From contig NZ_FOQT01000001.1 in NCBI RefSeq assembly GCF_900113805.1, positions 786,411 through 850,410 of the forward strand: 64,000 nt of DNA, in the 5' to 3' direction. The first letter of the stretch is position 1. Every line of letters starts with the position of its first letter. Under the pieces are notes generated by a model. The model saw only the letters and a program-made list of their open reading frames with translations, ran no database searches and was not told where the DNA came from. This document shows, piece by piece, positions 34,406 to 44,088 of this stretch. The position numbers were made by a program, and so were the translations under genes. This DNA comes from Halpernia frigidisoli (GTDB lineage: Bacteria; Bacteroidota; Bacteroidia; Flavobacteriales; Weeksellaceae).

Positions 34406-34711
34406 TTAAATTTTATTTCGTTTTAAAATAGCGAAGATCTGAATGACAAAACCTGCTATAACGAACAATGGTGCGATTCTCACTCTTCTGATAGAAAATA
34501 TGGCTTCATTCCAAACTTTTGGGTCGTACTTTCCGTCCACCGTGTTTGCATCCGAACCCATCATCAGCAAAAATCCGATAACCGTGATCACAAAACCAAT
34601 GATCATCCATTTATAATTAGTTTTACCGAAGTAAAATTTTTGTTTTTCTTCTGCAATTACTTCTTTTTGACCATACTGATCAGCAGAGAATTTTTTTGTG
34701 TTTTTAGCCAT
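34406..34711 (-). CDS. DUF3098 small membrane protein
   Basis: A 101-residue protein with a charged N-terminus and two transmembrane helices (about 34-52 and 78-96). The sequence between them, GSDANTVDGKYDPKVWNEAIFSIRRVRIAPL, matches the Bacteroidetes DUF3098 family found beside ftsX and uppP. Function unknown. Its start overlaps the stop of ftsX by one base, so the two are coupled. Confidence 0.88.
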   Translation of the reverse strand: MAKNTKKFSADQYGQKEVIAEEKQKFYFGKTNYKWMIIGFVITVIGFLLMMGSDANTVDGKYDPKVWNEAIFSIRRVRIAPLFVIAGFVIQIFAILKRNKI

Positions 34712-35607
34712 TATGAATAGTATAAATCATCTGCATTAGAGCGAAGAAAACGCCAGGTCGCAACAACTGTGCTGAGAACTGTTATAAAAATCCCGAGGAT
34801 AAAAACCCCTAAAATTAAATAAGCATATTGATCTGTTTCCTGAACGAAAGGTGTTTTGATGTTAGTTGTAAAATAATACCACACGCCAAAAAGCGCTATT
34901 AAACCTAAAACTGCACCAACTGCACCTAAAATTATCGCTTCAATAACAAAAGGTTTGAGAATGAAACGTCTTTTAGCGCCCACCAACTGCATTGTTTTTA
35001 TGATAAAACGTTTTGAAAATATTTTTAAACGTATTGAATTATTAATTAAAACAATCGCTAATACTAAAAATAAGATTGACAAACCTAAAACCCATTTTAG
35101 AATAGTGTCTAATTTACCGTAAACTTTAGAAGATTCTGAGTCATTTTTCACGTCAGTGATACCCGGAATACTCTTAAGCTGATTAATTGCCGTTTTAACA
35201 TTAATAGAATCTGTGAACTCCGGTTTTAATGATACTTCCACAGATGAGGGAAAAATATCAGATTCAAACAACGCCTGACTGTCGATACCCAAACTTTTTT
35301 TGGCTTCAATACTTGCCTGTTTTCTGGAAATGTAAGTTGCACGTTTTACGCTTGGCAAAAGTTCAATTTTTTTAACCGCATCACTTTCAAGTTTTGCTAC
35401 TTTTAATGAATCCTGGGCTGAAAAATTTTGATCAAAATAAGCATTTACGACGAGCTGCTCTTTTAGATAATCTGAATATTTTTGCGCATTTAATAAGATC
35501 AATCCAAAGAGGCCGACCAAAAATAAAACGAGCGCTATACTAATAACAACCGTTATATTACTTGACTTTAGTCTGCTTTTATTAAAATCTTCAACTGTCT
35601 TTGCCAT
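34711..35607 (-). CDS. ftsX: Cell division ABC transporter permease FtsX
   Basis: The 298-residue protein has a first transmembrane helix near 20-42, a periplasmic domain (about 43-170) and three C-terminal helices with the FtsX signature RFIIKTMQLVGAKRRFILKPFVIEA. With FtsE it controls cell-wall hydrolases at the division site. ftsE is not adjacent, as is usual in Bacteroidetes. The gene heads the ftsX-DUF3098-uppP-truB group and is divergent from rsmA. Confidence 0.94.
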   Translation of the reverse strand: MAKTVEDFNKSRLKSSNITVVISIALVLFLVGLFGLILLNAQKYSDYLKEQLVVNAYFDQNFSAQDSLKVAKLESDAVKKIELLPSVKRATYISRKQASIEAKKSLGIDSQALFESDIFPSSVEVSLKPEFTDSINVKTAINQLKSIPGITDVKNDSESSKVYGKLDTILKWVLGLSILFLVLAIVLINNSIRLKIFSKRFIIKTMQLVGAKRRFILKPFVIEAIILGAVGAVLGLIALFGVWYYFTTNIKTPFVQETDQYAYLILGVFILGIFITVLSTVVATWRFLRSNADDLYYS

Positions 35608-35733
35608 TAAATCTTGAATTTTGCGCTAAATTAGAAAAAATCTTCCGAAATTAGCCCCTGAAATCAAAAAATGAGTGTTAACGAATCATAAATAATAACA
35701 TTCAGACATTCTAATTTATTTAAAAAAAACATC

Positions 35734-36495
35734 TTGAGCGTAAAAGCAAAAAAACATTTAGGGCAACATTTTCTTACCAGCGAAAGTATTGCAGAAAATA
35801 TTGTAGAATCTTTAGATTTTATAGAAGGCGAAACGCTTTTAGAAGTCGGACCGGGAACAGGTGTTTTGACAAAATATTTAATAAAGAAAAACCAGGATTT
35901 ACTACTTGCCGAAATTGATGAAGAGTCAATTACTTATTTAAAACAAAATTATTTGAACCTTTCTGAATCACATTTTATTGGTGATTTTTTAAAGTACAAT
36001 TTTGCTGAAACGAATTCTCAAATAGCAGTAATTGGTAATTTTCCGTATAATATTTCCTCGCAGATCTTATTTAAAATCATTGAAAATTTTCAGCAGGTGC
36101 CACAAATGGTGGGAATGTTTCAAAAGGAAGTCGCGGAAAGAGTTGCCGCCGTCCCACGCACTAAAGATTACGGTATTCTGTCTGTTTTGGTTCAGGCTTA
36201 TTATGACACAGAATATTTATTTACTGTAAATGAAGACGTATTTGACCCGCCACCAAAAGTGAAATCAGGCGTTATAAAACTGAGAAGAAATGTAACTGAA
36301 GGTTTGGTGGGAAAAGAAGCTTTATTTAAAAAAATAGTGAAAGCCGGTTTTGGTCAAAGAAGAAAAAAACTAAGTAATTCTTTAAAGGTGATCGGTATTC
36401 CCGAAAATTTGTTGGAGCATCGATTTATGACGCAGCGCGTAGAAGAACTTTCTGTAAAAGATTTCTTGGAACTAACGCATCTTTGGGAAAATTAA
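35734..36495 (+). CDS. rsmA: 16S rRNA dimethyladenosine transferase
   Basis: The 253-residue enzyme starts at a TTG (35734-35736) giving MSVKAKKHLGQHFL, the regular N-terminus of the family. It has the SAM motif LEVGPGTGVLT (36-46) and the catalytic NFPYN (102-106). It dimethylates two adjacent adenines near the 3' end of 16S rRNA. No ATG occurs before the conserved start, so TTG is chosen. A bidirectional terminator follows. Confidence 0.96.
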   Translation: MSVKAKKHLGQHFLTSESIAENIVESLDFIEGETLLEVGPGTGVLTKYLIKKNQDLLLAEIDEESITYLKQNYLNLSESHFIGDFLKYNFAETNSQIAVIGNFPYNISSQILFKIIENFQQVPQMVGMFQKEVAERVAAVPRTKDYGILSVLVQAYYDTEYLFTVNEDVFDPPPKVKSGVIKLRRNVTEGLVGKEALFKKIVKAGFGQRRKKLSNSLKVIGIPENLLEHRFMTQRVEELSVKDFLELTHLWEN

Positions 36496-36510
36496 AAAAG
36501 TTTACGCAAA

Positions 36511-36547
36511 AAAAAAACACCATTTCAAATTAAGAAATGGTGTTTTT
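36511..36547. terminator. Bidirectional terminator between rsmA and secDF
   Basis: Perfect stem aaaaacaccatttc / gaaatggtgttttt (36513-36526 with 36534-36547) flanked by A-run and T-run. Confidence 0.9.
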
Positions 36548-36563
36548 TTATATAAATTTTAAT

Positions 36564-39479
36564 TTACTTTTTTAATGGAATTTCCTTTGATGAAGTTGTG
36601 ATACCGTGAAGATCTTCATCCTGTTTTCCTTTGCCTTTTAAAAGATCATAAGCGATCGCCGAAGCCACGAAAATTGAGGAATAAGTTCCAAAACCAATAC
36701 CCAAAAGTAAGGCAAACATGAAACCGCGAAGGTTTTCTCCACCGAAAATAAATATCGCTAAAATCACCAATAAGGTTGTAAACGATGTATTGAAAGTTCT
36801 TCCCAACGTACTTGAAATAGAATCATCAAATAATCCCGCCAGAGAAATTGATTTTTTCTCCCGAAGATATTCTCTAATTCTGTCAAATACAATAACCGTA
36901 TCATTAATAGAGTAACCAAGAACCGTTAAAATTGCGGCAATAAAATCCTGATTAATTTCCATGTTAAAAGGCGCATATTTATAAAATAATGAATAAGCTC
37001 CCAAAATAATAATTGAATCGTGGATCAAAGCGACAATCGCACCAAGTGAAAACTGCCATTTTCTAAATCTTAATAAAATGTAGATAAAAATACCCACAAT
37101 TGCCAAAATAAATGCCTGTGTTCCGCCTGTTTTAATATCATCTGCGACCGTTGGACCAACTTTCGTGGAAGACACAATTCCTGCGTGAGCAATATCTGCG
37201 GATTTAAATTCCTGTAATGTAAGATTTGCCGGTAAATTTGGTTTTAAACCTTCAAATAGTTTTGATTCAATTGTTTGATCCGCTTTTAGAGAAGCATCAT
37301 CTATTAAATAATCTGTTGAGATTTTAAGCTGATTGTCTTTACCAAAAGTTTTCACTTCCACAGAACTATTCTGGCTGTTTGATGTTTTAAAAACGCCTGT
37401 TAAGGTTTTTTGAACCTCTGATGCAACAACTGGTTTTTCGAATTTAACAACGAAATTTCTACCTCCAGTAAAATCAATTCCATATTTAAAACCATTCACA
37501 TAAATAGAAAGTAAACTTCCTACCGTCAATACGATTGAAAATATATAAGTGTATTTTCTTTTTCCAATAAAATCCAACCAAACATTTCTGAAAAGATTTT
37601 TTGTAGGTTTCGTCCAAACTGATAAGCTTTTACCTTTATTTAATCTGGTAAAGATCATTACTCTGGATAAAAGTACTGATGTGAAGAAAGTCATTAACAA
37701 ACCAATTCCTAAAGTAACAGCAAATCCTTTAATTGGACCGGTTCCGAAGAAAAACAAAACAGCTGCAGTTAACAAAGTGGTTGCGTGACCGTCAATAATT
37801 GCCGAAAGCGCATGTTTGAAACCGTCTTTGTATGCTTCTAAAATATTTTTCCCTGCGAAGAGCTCTTCTTTTGTTCTTTCATAAATAATTACATTCGTAT
37901 CAACCGCAAGTGCCATCGTAAGTACGATACCCGCGATTCCAGGAAGTGTAAGCGTCGCACCGATCGAATTCATAATCCCAAAAAGGAAAAATAAATTGAT
38001 GATCATCGCTATAACTGCGAAAACTCCTGCTCCACCGTAATAAAAAATGATGTAAACGATAATAATACAAAATGCGATAACAAAGGATAAAAATCCAGCG
38101 TTGATAGATTCTGCACCCAAAGATGGTCCTACAACATCTGCCTGAACGATTTTCGCGCCAGCTGGTAATTTACCTGCGCTTAAAACATCTGTTAAATCTT
38201 TAGCTTCTTCCGGAGAAAAATTTCCGGAGATCTGTGTTCTTCCGTTAGGAATAACGCCCTGTACATTTGGCGCAGTATAAACTCTGCCGTCAAGCGTTAC
38301 AGCAACTTGTTTCCCAACATTTTTTTCCGTTAAAGATTTCCATTCTTTAGACCCTTTTTGATCCATCTGCATATCCACAACTACTCTACCAAGGTCGTCA
38401 TAATTAACACGCGCAGTTTCTACTGCTCCGTCAACCGGCGCTCTTTGGGTAATATTCCCTCTGATAGCATATAATACTAAATTAGTTGGATCAGTAGTTT
38501 CCGGTTTGTAGCCCCAGATAAACTGTGTATATTTTACGTTTGAAGGTCTTAAATTTTGTGCAATTTTGCTATTTAAAATTTTATTTACAATCGCTGTGTC
38601 TGCTAATTTTACGTTAGCCGCACCTTGAGATCTTGAAGTAGTAAGTTGTAAAAGATTAACTAAGTTAGTTCTGTTAGAAACTCCCATAGAATCACCTTTC
38701 GAAGCGATCGCCTGAGCCAGTTCCTGAAAATAAGGACCAACTTCATTTATTTGCTGAACTTCCCAAAACTGCAATTTTGCAGAAGATTGCAATAATTTTT
38801 TTACACGGTCAATATCTTTAATACCAGGCATTTCCACAAAAATACGCGCTGTTCCGGGAACACGCTGAACGTTTGGTTGAACCGCGCCGGTTTTGTCAAT
38901 CCTAGTTCTGATAACCTCGTAAGCAGTTCCGATAGATGCTTCAACCTTTTTTCTAACAATTGATTTTACTTCTTCATCCGAAGTATTATATTTAATTTCT
39001 GTTAAACCCTGATTTCCAAAAATTTCAGGATCAGCAAGTTTTAAGTTGGTTCCTTTTTCCTTATTTACATTAGCGAATTCAATAAAGAAATCATCAATAT
39101 AATTTTTAGTCGATCTTTTTTGAACCTGATCAGTTCTGTTTAAAGCTTCGATCAAAACAGGATTTACGGAATAATTCGTTAGATCATTAACAAGATCTTT
39201 TTGATTAATTTCCAATAAAACGTTGATACCGCCTTTCAAATCCAGACCAAGTTTCATTTCATTTTGCTTGGCAGAATTATAATCTAATTTTTTAATACCT
39301 AAATTAAAGGTGTCTTTTGCAAGCCTGTCTAACTCTTTTCTGTATTTTACCGGGTCATTTCCGGCAAGAGCCTGCGCCCGGTTTTCTATGTTACTTGCAT
39401 AAAATGTAGGCACAAGTGCACTAAGACAAATAAGTCCTAAAATAACTGCGATGGTAACAATAAGTCCTTTTCCTTGCAT
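36564..39479 (-). CDS. secDF: Protein translocase SecDF fusion
   Basis: The 971-residue protein joins SecD and SecF in one chain, the usual state in Bacteroidetes. The SecD part has the first helix, the DLKGGINVLLEI (D1) motif, the large periplasmic domain and helices with AVDTNVIIYERTKEE. The SecF part has GIDFTGGRNFVVKFEKP and GYSINDTVIVFDRIRE. Total about twelve transmembrane helices. It uses the proton gradient to pull exported proteins through SecYEG. Single gene with its own -7 box. Confidence 0.97.
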   Translation of the reverse strand: MQGKGLIVTIAVILGLICLSALVPTFYASNIENRAQALAGNDPVKYRKELDRLAKDTFNLGIKKLDYNSAKQNEMKLGLDLKGGINVLLEINQKDLVNDLTNYSVNPVLIEALNRTDQVQKRSTKNYIDDFFIEFANVNKEKGTNLKLADPEIFGNQGLTEIKYNTSDEEVKSIVRKKVEASIGTAYEVIRTRIDKTGAVQPNVQRVPGTARIFVEMPGIKDIDRVKKLLQSSAKLQFWEVQQINEVGPYFQELAQAIASKGDSMGVSNRTNLVNLLQLTTSRSQGAANVKLADTAIVNKILNSKIAQNLRPSNVKYTQFIWGYKPETTDPTNLVLYAIRGNITQRAPVDGAVETARVNYDDLGRVVVDMQMDQKGSKEWKSLTEKNVGKQVAVTLDGRVYTAPNVQGVIPNGRTQISGNFSPEEAKDLTDVLSAGKLPAGAKIVQADVVGPSLGAESINAGFLSFVIAFCIIIVYIIFYYGGAGVFAVIAMIINLFFLFGIMNSIGATLTLPGIAGIVLTMALAVDTNVIIYERTKEELFAGKNILEAYKDGFKHALSAIIDGHATTLLTAAVLFFFGTGPIKGFAVTLGIGLLMTFFTSVLLSRVMIFTRLNKGKSLSVWTKPTKNLFRNVWLDFIGKRKYTYIFSIVLTVGSLLSIYVNGFKYGIDFTGGRNFVVKFEKPVVASEVQKTLTGVFKTSNSQNSSVEVKTFGKDNQLKISTDYLIDDASLKADQTIESKLFEGLKPNLPANLTLQEFKSADIAHAGIVSSTKVGPTVADDIKTGGTQAFILAIVGIFIYILLRFRKWQFSLGAIVALIHDSIIILGAYSLFYKYAPFNMEINQDFIAAILTVLGYSINDTVIVFDRIREYLREKKSISLAGLFDDSISSTLGRTFNTSFTTLLVILAIFIFGGENLRGFMFALLLGIGFGTYSSIFVASAIAYDLLKGKGKQDEDLHGITTSSKEIPLKK

Positions 39480-39514
39480 TGTTTTTTATTTACAACATTA
39501 AAAATTATAGGGCG

Positions 39515-39522
39515 CAAATATA
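39515..39522 (-). promoter_or_regulatory. -7 promoter box of secDF
   Basis: Minus-strand TATATTTG, exact match to TAnnTTTG, 35 bp above the secDF start. Confidence 0.5.
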
Positions 39523-39692
39523 ATGTTTTTCAGTACAATTAAGAACTTTTAACAAAATATTTTAATTTATAATTTGAAGCAATTTTAAAATAAACCAAAG
39601 TAAAATTTAAAGTTAAAAATTTAAATTTTATAAATATCACAACATTTAAAATAAATGTTTTAACTTCACAATACTTTAAAAACCAAAATATT

Positions 39693-41054
39693 ATGAAAAA
39701 ATTATTACTTTTTATGGGAAGTATTTCTTCAATGTTGATTTTTTCCCAAAATATAGTTTTGCAGGAATTTGCAACAGGTTTTGCTAATCCCGTGGAAATT
39801 ACAAATGCGAAAGATAATCGACTTTTCGTCGTTCAGCAGAATGGGGAAATTAAAATTGTGCAACCTTCAGGAAGTGTAAATCCCGCAGATTTTATAAACC
39901 TTAACTCTAAGATCACTTTTGGCGGCGAAAGGGGTTTGCTGGGTTTGGCATTTCATCCACAATTTGCTACAAATGGCTATTTTTTTGTTTATTATAATGC
40001 TGTAACTACCGGTAACATTACGGTTGCAAGATATTCCGTAAATGCTACAAATCAAAACACAGCAGATCTCAGTTCTGAAAAAATACTGCTTAATATTCCC
40101 AAACCTTTTGATAATCATAACGGCGGAAGTCTGCACTTCGATCCGGACGGAATGCTTTGGATCTCAACTGGCGACGGTGGTAGCGGCGGTGATCCAAATA
40201 ATAATGCACAAAATAAAAATTCACTTTTAGGTAAAATTTTACGGATTGACGTTAATTCTACGGCAGCTTATAATATTCCTACAAACAATCCATTCGTAGC
40301 TGGCGGCGGCGCTCCGGAGATCTGGTCTTACGGACTGAGAAATTCCTGGAAATATTCATTTGATCTTACTTCCGGTAATGTTATGATTGCAGATGTAGGC
40401 CAAAATTTAATTGAGGAAATTGACAGAATGCCAATTTCGCAAGCCGGAATAAACTACGGTTGGCGCTGCTATGAGGGCAATGCAGATTATAATACAGCAG
40501 CTTGTGCCAATAAATCAACCATGACTTTTCCTATAGTAACTTACGATCATTCCGGTGGAAAATGTTCCATAACAGGAGGTTACGTTTATAGAGGAACCAA
40601 TTATTCTGCTTTAACCGGAAAATATATTTTCGCAGATTACTGTTCTACACAACTTGGAATTTTAAATTCAGATAATTCGATAAATTTTAGTGCGGCTTTT
40701 ACAGGAAATAATTTCGCAACATTTGGCGAAGACAATAACAAAGAATTATATGTCGCCGCGGTGAATAACGGTAAAGTTTTCAAAGTCACGACCTCTACTC
40801 TTTCAACTAATGATAATACTTTTAATAAAACAAAGATTTCCCCAAATCCTGCGTCAGGAAATGTTTTTGTTAAAGGTTTAATGACAAAAAATAATTCCGT
40901 TGAAATAATAAATACAGAAGGCAGAAAAATACTGGAAAATGATTTAAATGAAAATGGAAAGGTTGACATTTCAAATTTAAAATCAGGAATTTATTTTATC
41001 ACAATAAAATCCGATGGTCAGAAAATCTATTCTCAAAAACTGATCGTGAAATAA
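39693..41054 (+). CDS. PQQ-type sugar/sorbosone dehydrogenase with T9SS domain
   Basis: The 453-residue exported protein has a signal peptide (to about residue 19), a GSDH beta-propeller (about 20-370) with the family strings GERGLLGLAFHPQFATNGYF, HNGGSLHFDPDG, GDGGSGGDPNNNAQN and the Cys pair region WRCYEGNADYNTAAC, and a C-terminal T9SS domain from KISPNPASGNVFV to YSQKLIVK. The family includes soluble PQQ glucose dehydrogenases, but many members are not characterised. It would act outside the cell. Confidence 0.92.
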   Translation: MKKLLLFMGSISSMLIFSQNIVLQEFATGFANPVEITNAKDNRLFVVQQNGEIKIVQPSGSVNPADFINLNSKITFGGERGLLGLAFHPQFATNGYFFVYYNAVTTGNITVARYSVNATNQNTADLSSEKILLNIPKPFDNHNGGSLHFDPDGMLWISTGDGGSGGDPNNNAQNKNSLLGKILRIDVNSTAAYNIPTNNPFVAGGGAPEIWSYGLRNSWKYSFDLTSGNVMIADVGQNLIEEIDRMPISQAGINYGWRCYEGNADYNTAACANKSTMTFPIVTYDHSGGKCSITGGYVYRGTNYSALTGKYIFADYCSTQLGILNSDNSINFSAAFTGNNFATFGEDNNKELYVAAVNNGKVFKVTTSTLSTNDNTFNKTKISPNPASGNVFVKGLMTKNNSVEIINTEGRKILENDLNENGKVDISNLKSGIYFITIKSDGQKIYSQKLIVK

Positions 41055-41078
41055 AATTCTGAATCATTTTAAAAATTA

Positions 41079-41108
41079 AAATTCCTGCGCAGTTGCAGGA
41101 ATTTTTTT
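41079..41108 (+). terminator. Terminator between convergent genes
   Basis: Stem aaattcctgc / gcaggaattt (41079-41088 with 41095-41104) followed by T-run; serves the GSDH gene and may also serve the minus-strand gene at 41107. Confidence 0.8.
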
Positions 41109-41511
41109 ATTTTAAACATTTGCTTTTGTAAAGTGGCAATAGTTTTTTATTATATTTAATAGGAATTAATACGTTATTTAAATTATCACGCTTGTAAAGT
41201 GTAAGATTTTTTGGTTTAAAAACATAGGTCCGAAAATTAAAATTGCGATCAGAATAAGTTTCGTGCAGGACGATTTCGTAAAAATCGGATTTTGAGAGCG
41301 CATTGTATCTTTCCGGATTTGGACTGCTGTACATGATCCACCCGATGCCTTTTCCGCCATTTTTTATCACCGCTTTTTCTAAACCATTTGTCGCCCATTT
41401 ATAACTTTTTGAAGAACTTACAATTGCAAAAACAGCGTCTTCACACGTTTTATTTTGAGCAAAAATAATGTTTGAAAAAATTATAAAAAGAACAAAAAGC
41501 TTTATTTTCAT
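41107..41511 (-). CDS. Small secreted protein of unknown function
   Basis: A 134-residue protein with a signal peptide (MKIKLFVLFIIFSNIIFAQ), then a compact domain with two Cys near the ends (Cys23 and Cys132) and a Lys-rich C-terminus. The IGWIMYSSPNPERYNALSKSDFYEIVLHE stretch does not match a family I know. It lies 36 bp downstream of hemN on the same strand and may be cotranscribed. Confidence 0.7.
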   Translation of the reverse strand: MKIKLFVLFIIFSNIIFAQNKTCEDAVFAIVSSSKSYKWATNGLEKAVIKNGGKGIGWIMYSSPNPERYNALSKSDFYEIVLHETYSDRNFNFRTYVFKPKNLTLYKRDNLNNVLIPIKYNKKLLPLYKSKCLK

Positions 41512-41547
41512 TTTAAAATTCTTAATCTTTTTTAAAATTTAAAATAA

Positions 41548-42912
41548 CTAAACAGTCATTGAAAAAATTCTTGTTTGCGGCTGTTTTCTAAGCATTCTGA
41601 GGTCAAAAGTCATGGCGACATTTCTAGTGAAAGCGCGGCCTTTTTCGGTAATTTTAATTTTATTTTCGGTGATTTCTATTAAACCGTCAGATTCCATTTC
41701 CTTTAAATTTCCTATGGCATTTTCAAGTTCAGGAAAAGCAGTTTGAACATCCCAGGAGGTTTCTAAACGGCACATCAAATTTAAAATATGCTGTCTTATT
41801 TTTAAATCTTCATCATCTAAAATATGACCTCTAAAAACAGGAATTTTGCCTTCTTCTACCCTTGTCTGATAATCTTCTACTGTTTTTTCATTTTGGGCAA
41901 AAGCATACCAGGAATCTGAAATCGCTGACATTCCTAAACCTATCATTAGCTGTGTTTTGCTGGAAGAATAACCCATAAAATTCCGGTGTATATTTCCGGA
42001 TTTTAAAGACTGGTAAAGGTCATCGTGCTCTAAAGAAAAATGATCCATTCCCACTTCCTTATAACCGAGGTCCTCTAATAATTTTTTACCATTTTCGTAA
42101 AGTTTTCTTTTTTCGTCGCCGCTTGGCAAATCATTTTCATCGAAACCACGCTGTCCGACGCCTTTTATCCAGGGAACGTGAGCGTAGGAATAAAACGCCA
42201 AACGATCTGGTTTTAATTCCATCGTTTTGTGAATACTGTGTTCCATTTTCTCCCAGGTTTGATGCGGAAGACCGAAAATTAAATCGTGGGAAACGCTTTT
42301 ATAACCAATTTCACGCGCCCATTCCGTCACATTTTTTACATTTTCAAAAGGTTGAATTCTGTTAATTGCTTTTTGCACGATCGGGTCATAATCTTGCACA
42401 CCAAAACTGCAGCGTGTAAAACCAAGATCAAATAAAACCTGAAGATGTTCTTTCGTCGTGTTATTTGGATGTCCTTCAAAGCTAAATTCCTGATTTTCTG
42501 CAATTTCTACTGTCGAAAATAAACCTTCCAAAAGCGTTTTCAAATTTTCTGGGGAAAAAAAAGTAGGCGTTCCGCCACCGAGATGAAGTTCTTTTAACTT
42601 TGGTTTTTTACCGTTAAATAATTTTAAATAAAGATCCCATTCTTTCAAAACGCTTTCTAGATAAGGCGTTTCGACGGAATGTTGTTTGGTAATTCTTTTG
42701 TGACAGGCGCAAAATGTGCAAAGCGCTTCACAAAAAGGTAAGTGAATATAAATTGAAATTCCTTCTTCAGAATCACTTTCATTAAAAGATCTTATCACGG
42801 AATTTTTCCAGGCATTTCCACTAAAACCAGCTTCATCCCAATACGGAACTGTTGGATAAGATGTGTAACGCGGACCGGGAATATTATATTTATTTACCAA
42901 AGAATTTTCCAT
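41548..42912 (-). CDS. hemN: Oxygen-independent coproporphyrinogen III oxidase
   Basis: The 454-residue radical SAM enzyme has the HemN cluster motif HLPFCEALCTFCACH (Cys61, Cys65, Cys68), the HLGGGTPTFF motif and the typical N-terminal YNIPGPRYTSYPTVPYW. It decarboxylates coproporphyrinogen III to protoporphyrinogen IX without oxygen, in heme synthesis. A -7 box ends only 4 bp above the ATG, which suggests a leaderless transcript. Confidence 0.96.
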   Translation of the reverse strand: MENSLVNKYNIPGPRYTSYPTVPYWDEAGFSGNAWKNSVIRSFNESDSEEGISIYIHLPFCEALCTFCACHKRITKQHSVETPYLESVLKEWDLYLKLFNGKKPKLKELHLGGGTPTFFSPENLKTLLEGLFSTVEIAENQEFSFEGHPNNTTKEHLQVLFDLGFTRCSFGVQDYDPIVQKAINRIQPFENVKNVTEWAREIGYKSVSHDLIFGLPHQTWEKMEHSIHKTMELKPDRLAFYSYAHVPWIKGVGQRGFDENDLPSGDEKRKLYENGKKLLEDLGYKEVGMDHFSLEHDDLYQSLKSGNIHRNFMGYSSSKTQLMIGLGMSAISDSWYAFAQNEKTVEDYQTRVEEGKIPVFRGHILDDEDLKIRQHILNLMCRLETSWDVQTAFPELENAIGNLKEMESDGLIEITENKIKITEKGRAFTRNVAMTFDLRMLRKQPQTRIFSMTV

Positions 42913-42916
42913 ACCA

Positions 42917-42924
42917 CAAAATTA
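42917..42924 (-). promoter_or_regulatory. -7 promoter box directly at the hemN start
   Basis: Minus-strand TAATTTTG (TAnnTTTG) with only 4 bp to the ATG at 42912. Confidence 0.45.
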
Positions 42925-42996
42925 CGAAAATGAATTCTGAATTTTGATCTGAAAATTATGAATTTTATCTTGATGAATTCACCAAATTTAAAAAAT

Positions 42997-44022
42997 CTAA
43001 AAATTGATCTCTGCTTTTAAAATTCGATCTTTTCCTGCGAAAACCAAGGTGTTTTCATCAACCCATTCGCAAACGTAAAGATTTTTTTCATCTGAAATTT
43101 TAGTTCAGGTTTTGCCAAAATCATTGGAAAAAGAAATATGCTGATCACCGACGGCGACAATATCTTTGCCTTTTGAATTGGGACGGATTTTAACACAAGT
43201 CATATAACCAGCATTTTTTCCTGATGCCTGAATTTGCCAGGTTTCTCCACCATCATTTGTGGTTGCAATATTATTGATGTTTTCGGCTTGTTTGGTGTAA
43301 TCTCCGCCGACTGCAATGCCAAATCTTGATTTATAGTAAAGATCCATAGAATAGATGCCAGAAGAACTAGATCCATTCACAAAGTCCAATTTCTTCGCAA
43401 TTAGTTTATCACCGGAATTATAAGAATAATATTGTCTGGAGATATTTCCGCCGGTCACAAACCACATCTCTCTGTTTTTTAAATATATATTTGAATTGCT
43501 TGCTGCAAAGGCTGCTTCACCATTTAGTAGTTCCGGCACATATTTACAGTCTAATTTTTTCCAGGATTTGCCTGAATTTTCAGTTGTTACAATTGACATA
43601 CATTTTCCGTTTGGATCGCCTAATGCTACACCATACCCGTCTTTTTGAAAATTTAATGCATCGTAAAATGCTGTTTTTAAAGTATCGGAATAAACAACTT
43701 CACTTTTAAGGTTTTTCTTATCGATTTTAAAAAAATATGCTGGACTTTCAATATTAACAGCATAAAAATTATTTTTATCCTGCGCTAAAGTTCTAAACTG
43801 CAAATTTTTATCATATAATTTTAGTTGTTTTTGATTTTTAGAATCTTTTAAATCAACAAACCCAAACTTTGAATCCGTCCCGGAATACCAGACTTTTCCA
43901 TCATAAAGTTGAAGTGCACGAATTGATATTTTGTCATTTAATAATGTCTCAAATTTTAAAGTTTGTGCAGAAAAATTTTGCGAAAGAATGATTATGATAA
44001 GGCAGGAAATAAATTTTTTCAT
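42997..44022 (-). pseudogene. BNR-repeat (YCF48-like) exported protein with in-frame TGA
   Basis: From the ATG at 44020-44022 the frame runs 305 residues to a TGA at 43105-43107 and then another 35 sense codons to a TAG at 42997-42999. The protein has a signal peptide and beta-propeller repeats with BNR/Asp-box motifs (TTENSGKSWKKL, TTNDGGETWQIQ). The stop falls in SNDFGKT-stop-TKIS, exactly where the third Asp-box needs its Trp, so TGG to TGA is the simplest explanation. The tail finishes the last blade. The truncated product would lack part of a blade. Function of the family member unknown. Confidence 0.88.
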
Positions 44023-44050
44023 TTTTTTTAAATTTAGATAAAAAATAAAA

Positions 44051-44078
44051 ATCCCGCAAAAATAAATTTGCGGGATCT
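44051..44078 (-). terminator. Terminator after amino acid permease
   Basis: Perfect stem atcccgcaaa / tttgcgggat (44051-44060 with 44067-44076), U-run on the minus strand. Confidence 0.85.
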
Positions 44079-44088
44079 TTATTATATT

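Noticed and set aside
1996-43107. TGA as a sense (Trp) codon in this organism
   Set aside because: Two of the broken genes have TGA, but the other two have TAA, and TGA ends the ferredoxin reductase where the next gene starts by overlap. Flavobacteriia use the standard bacterial code.
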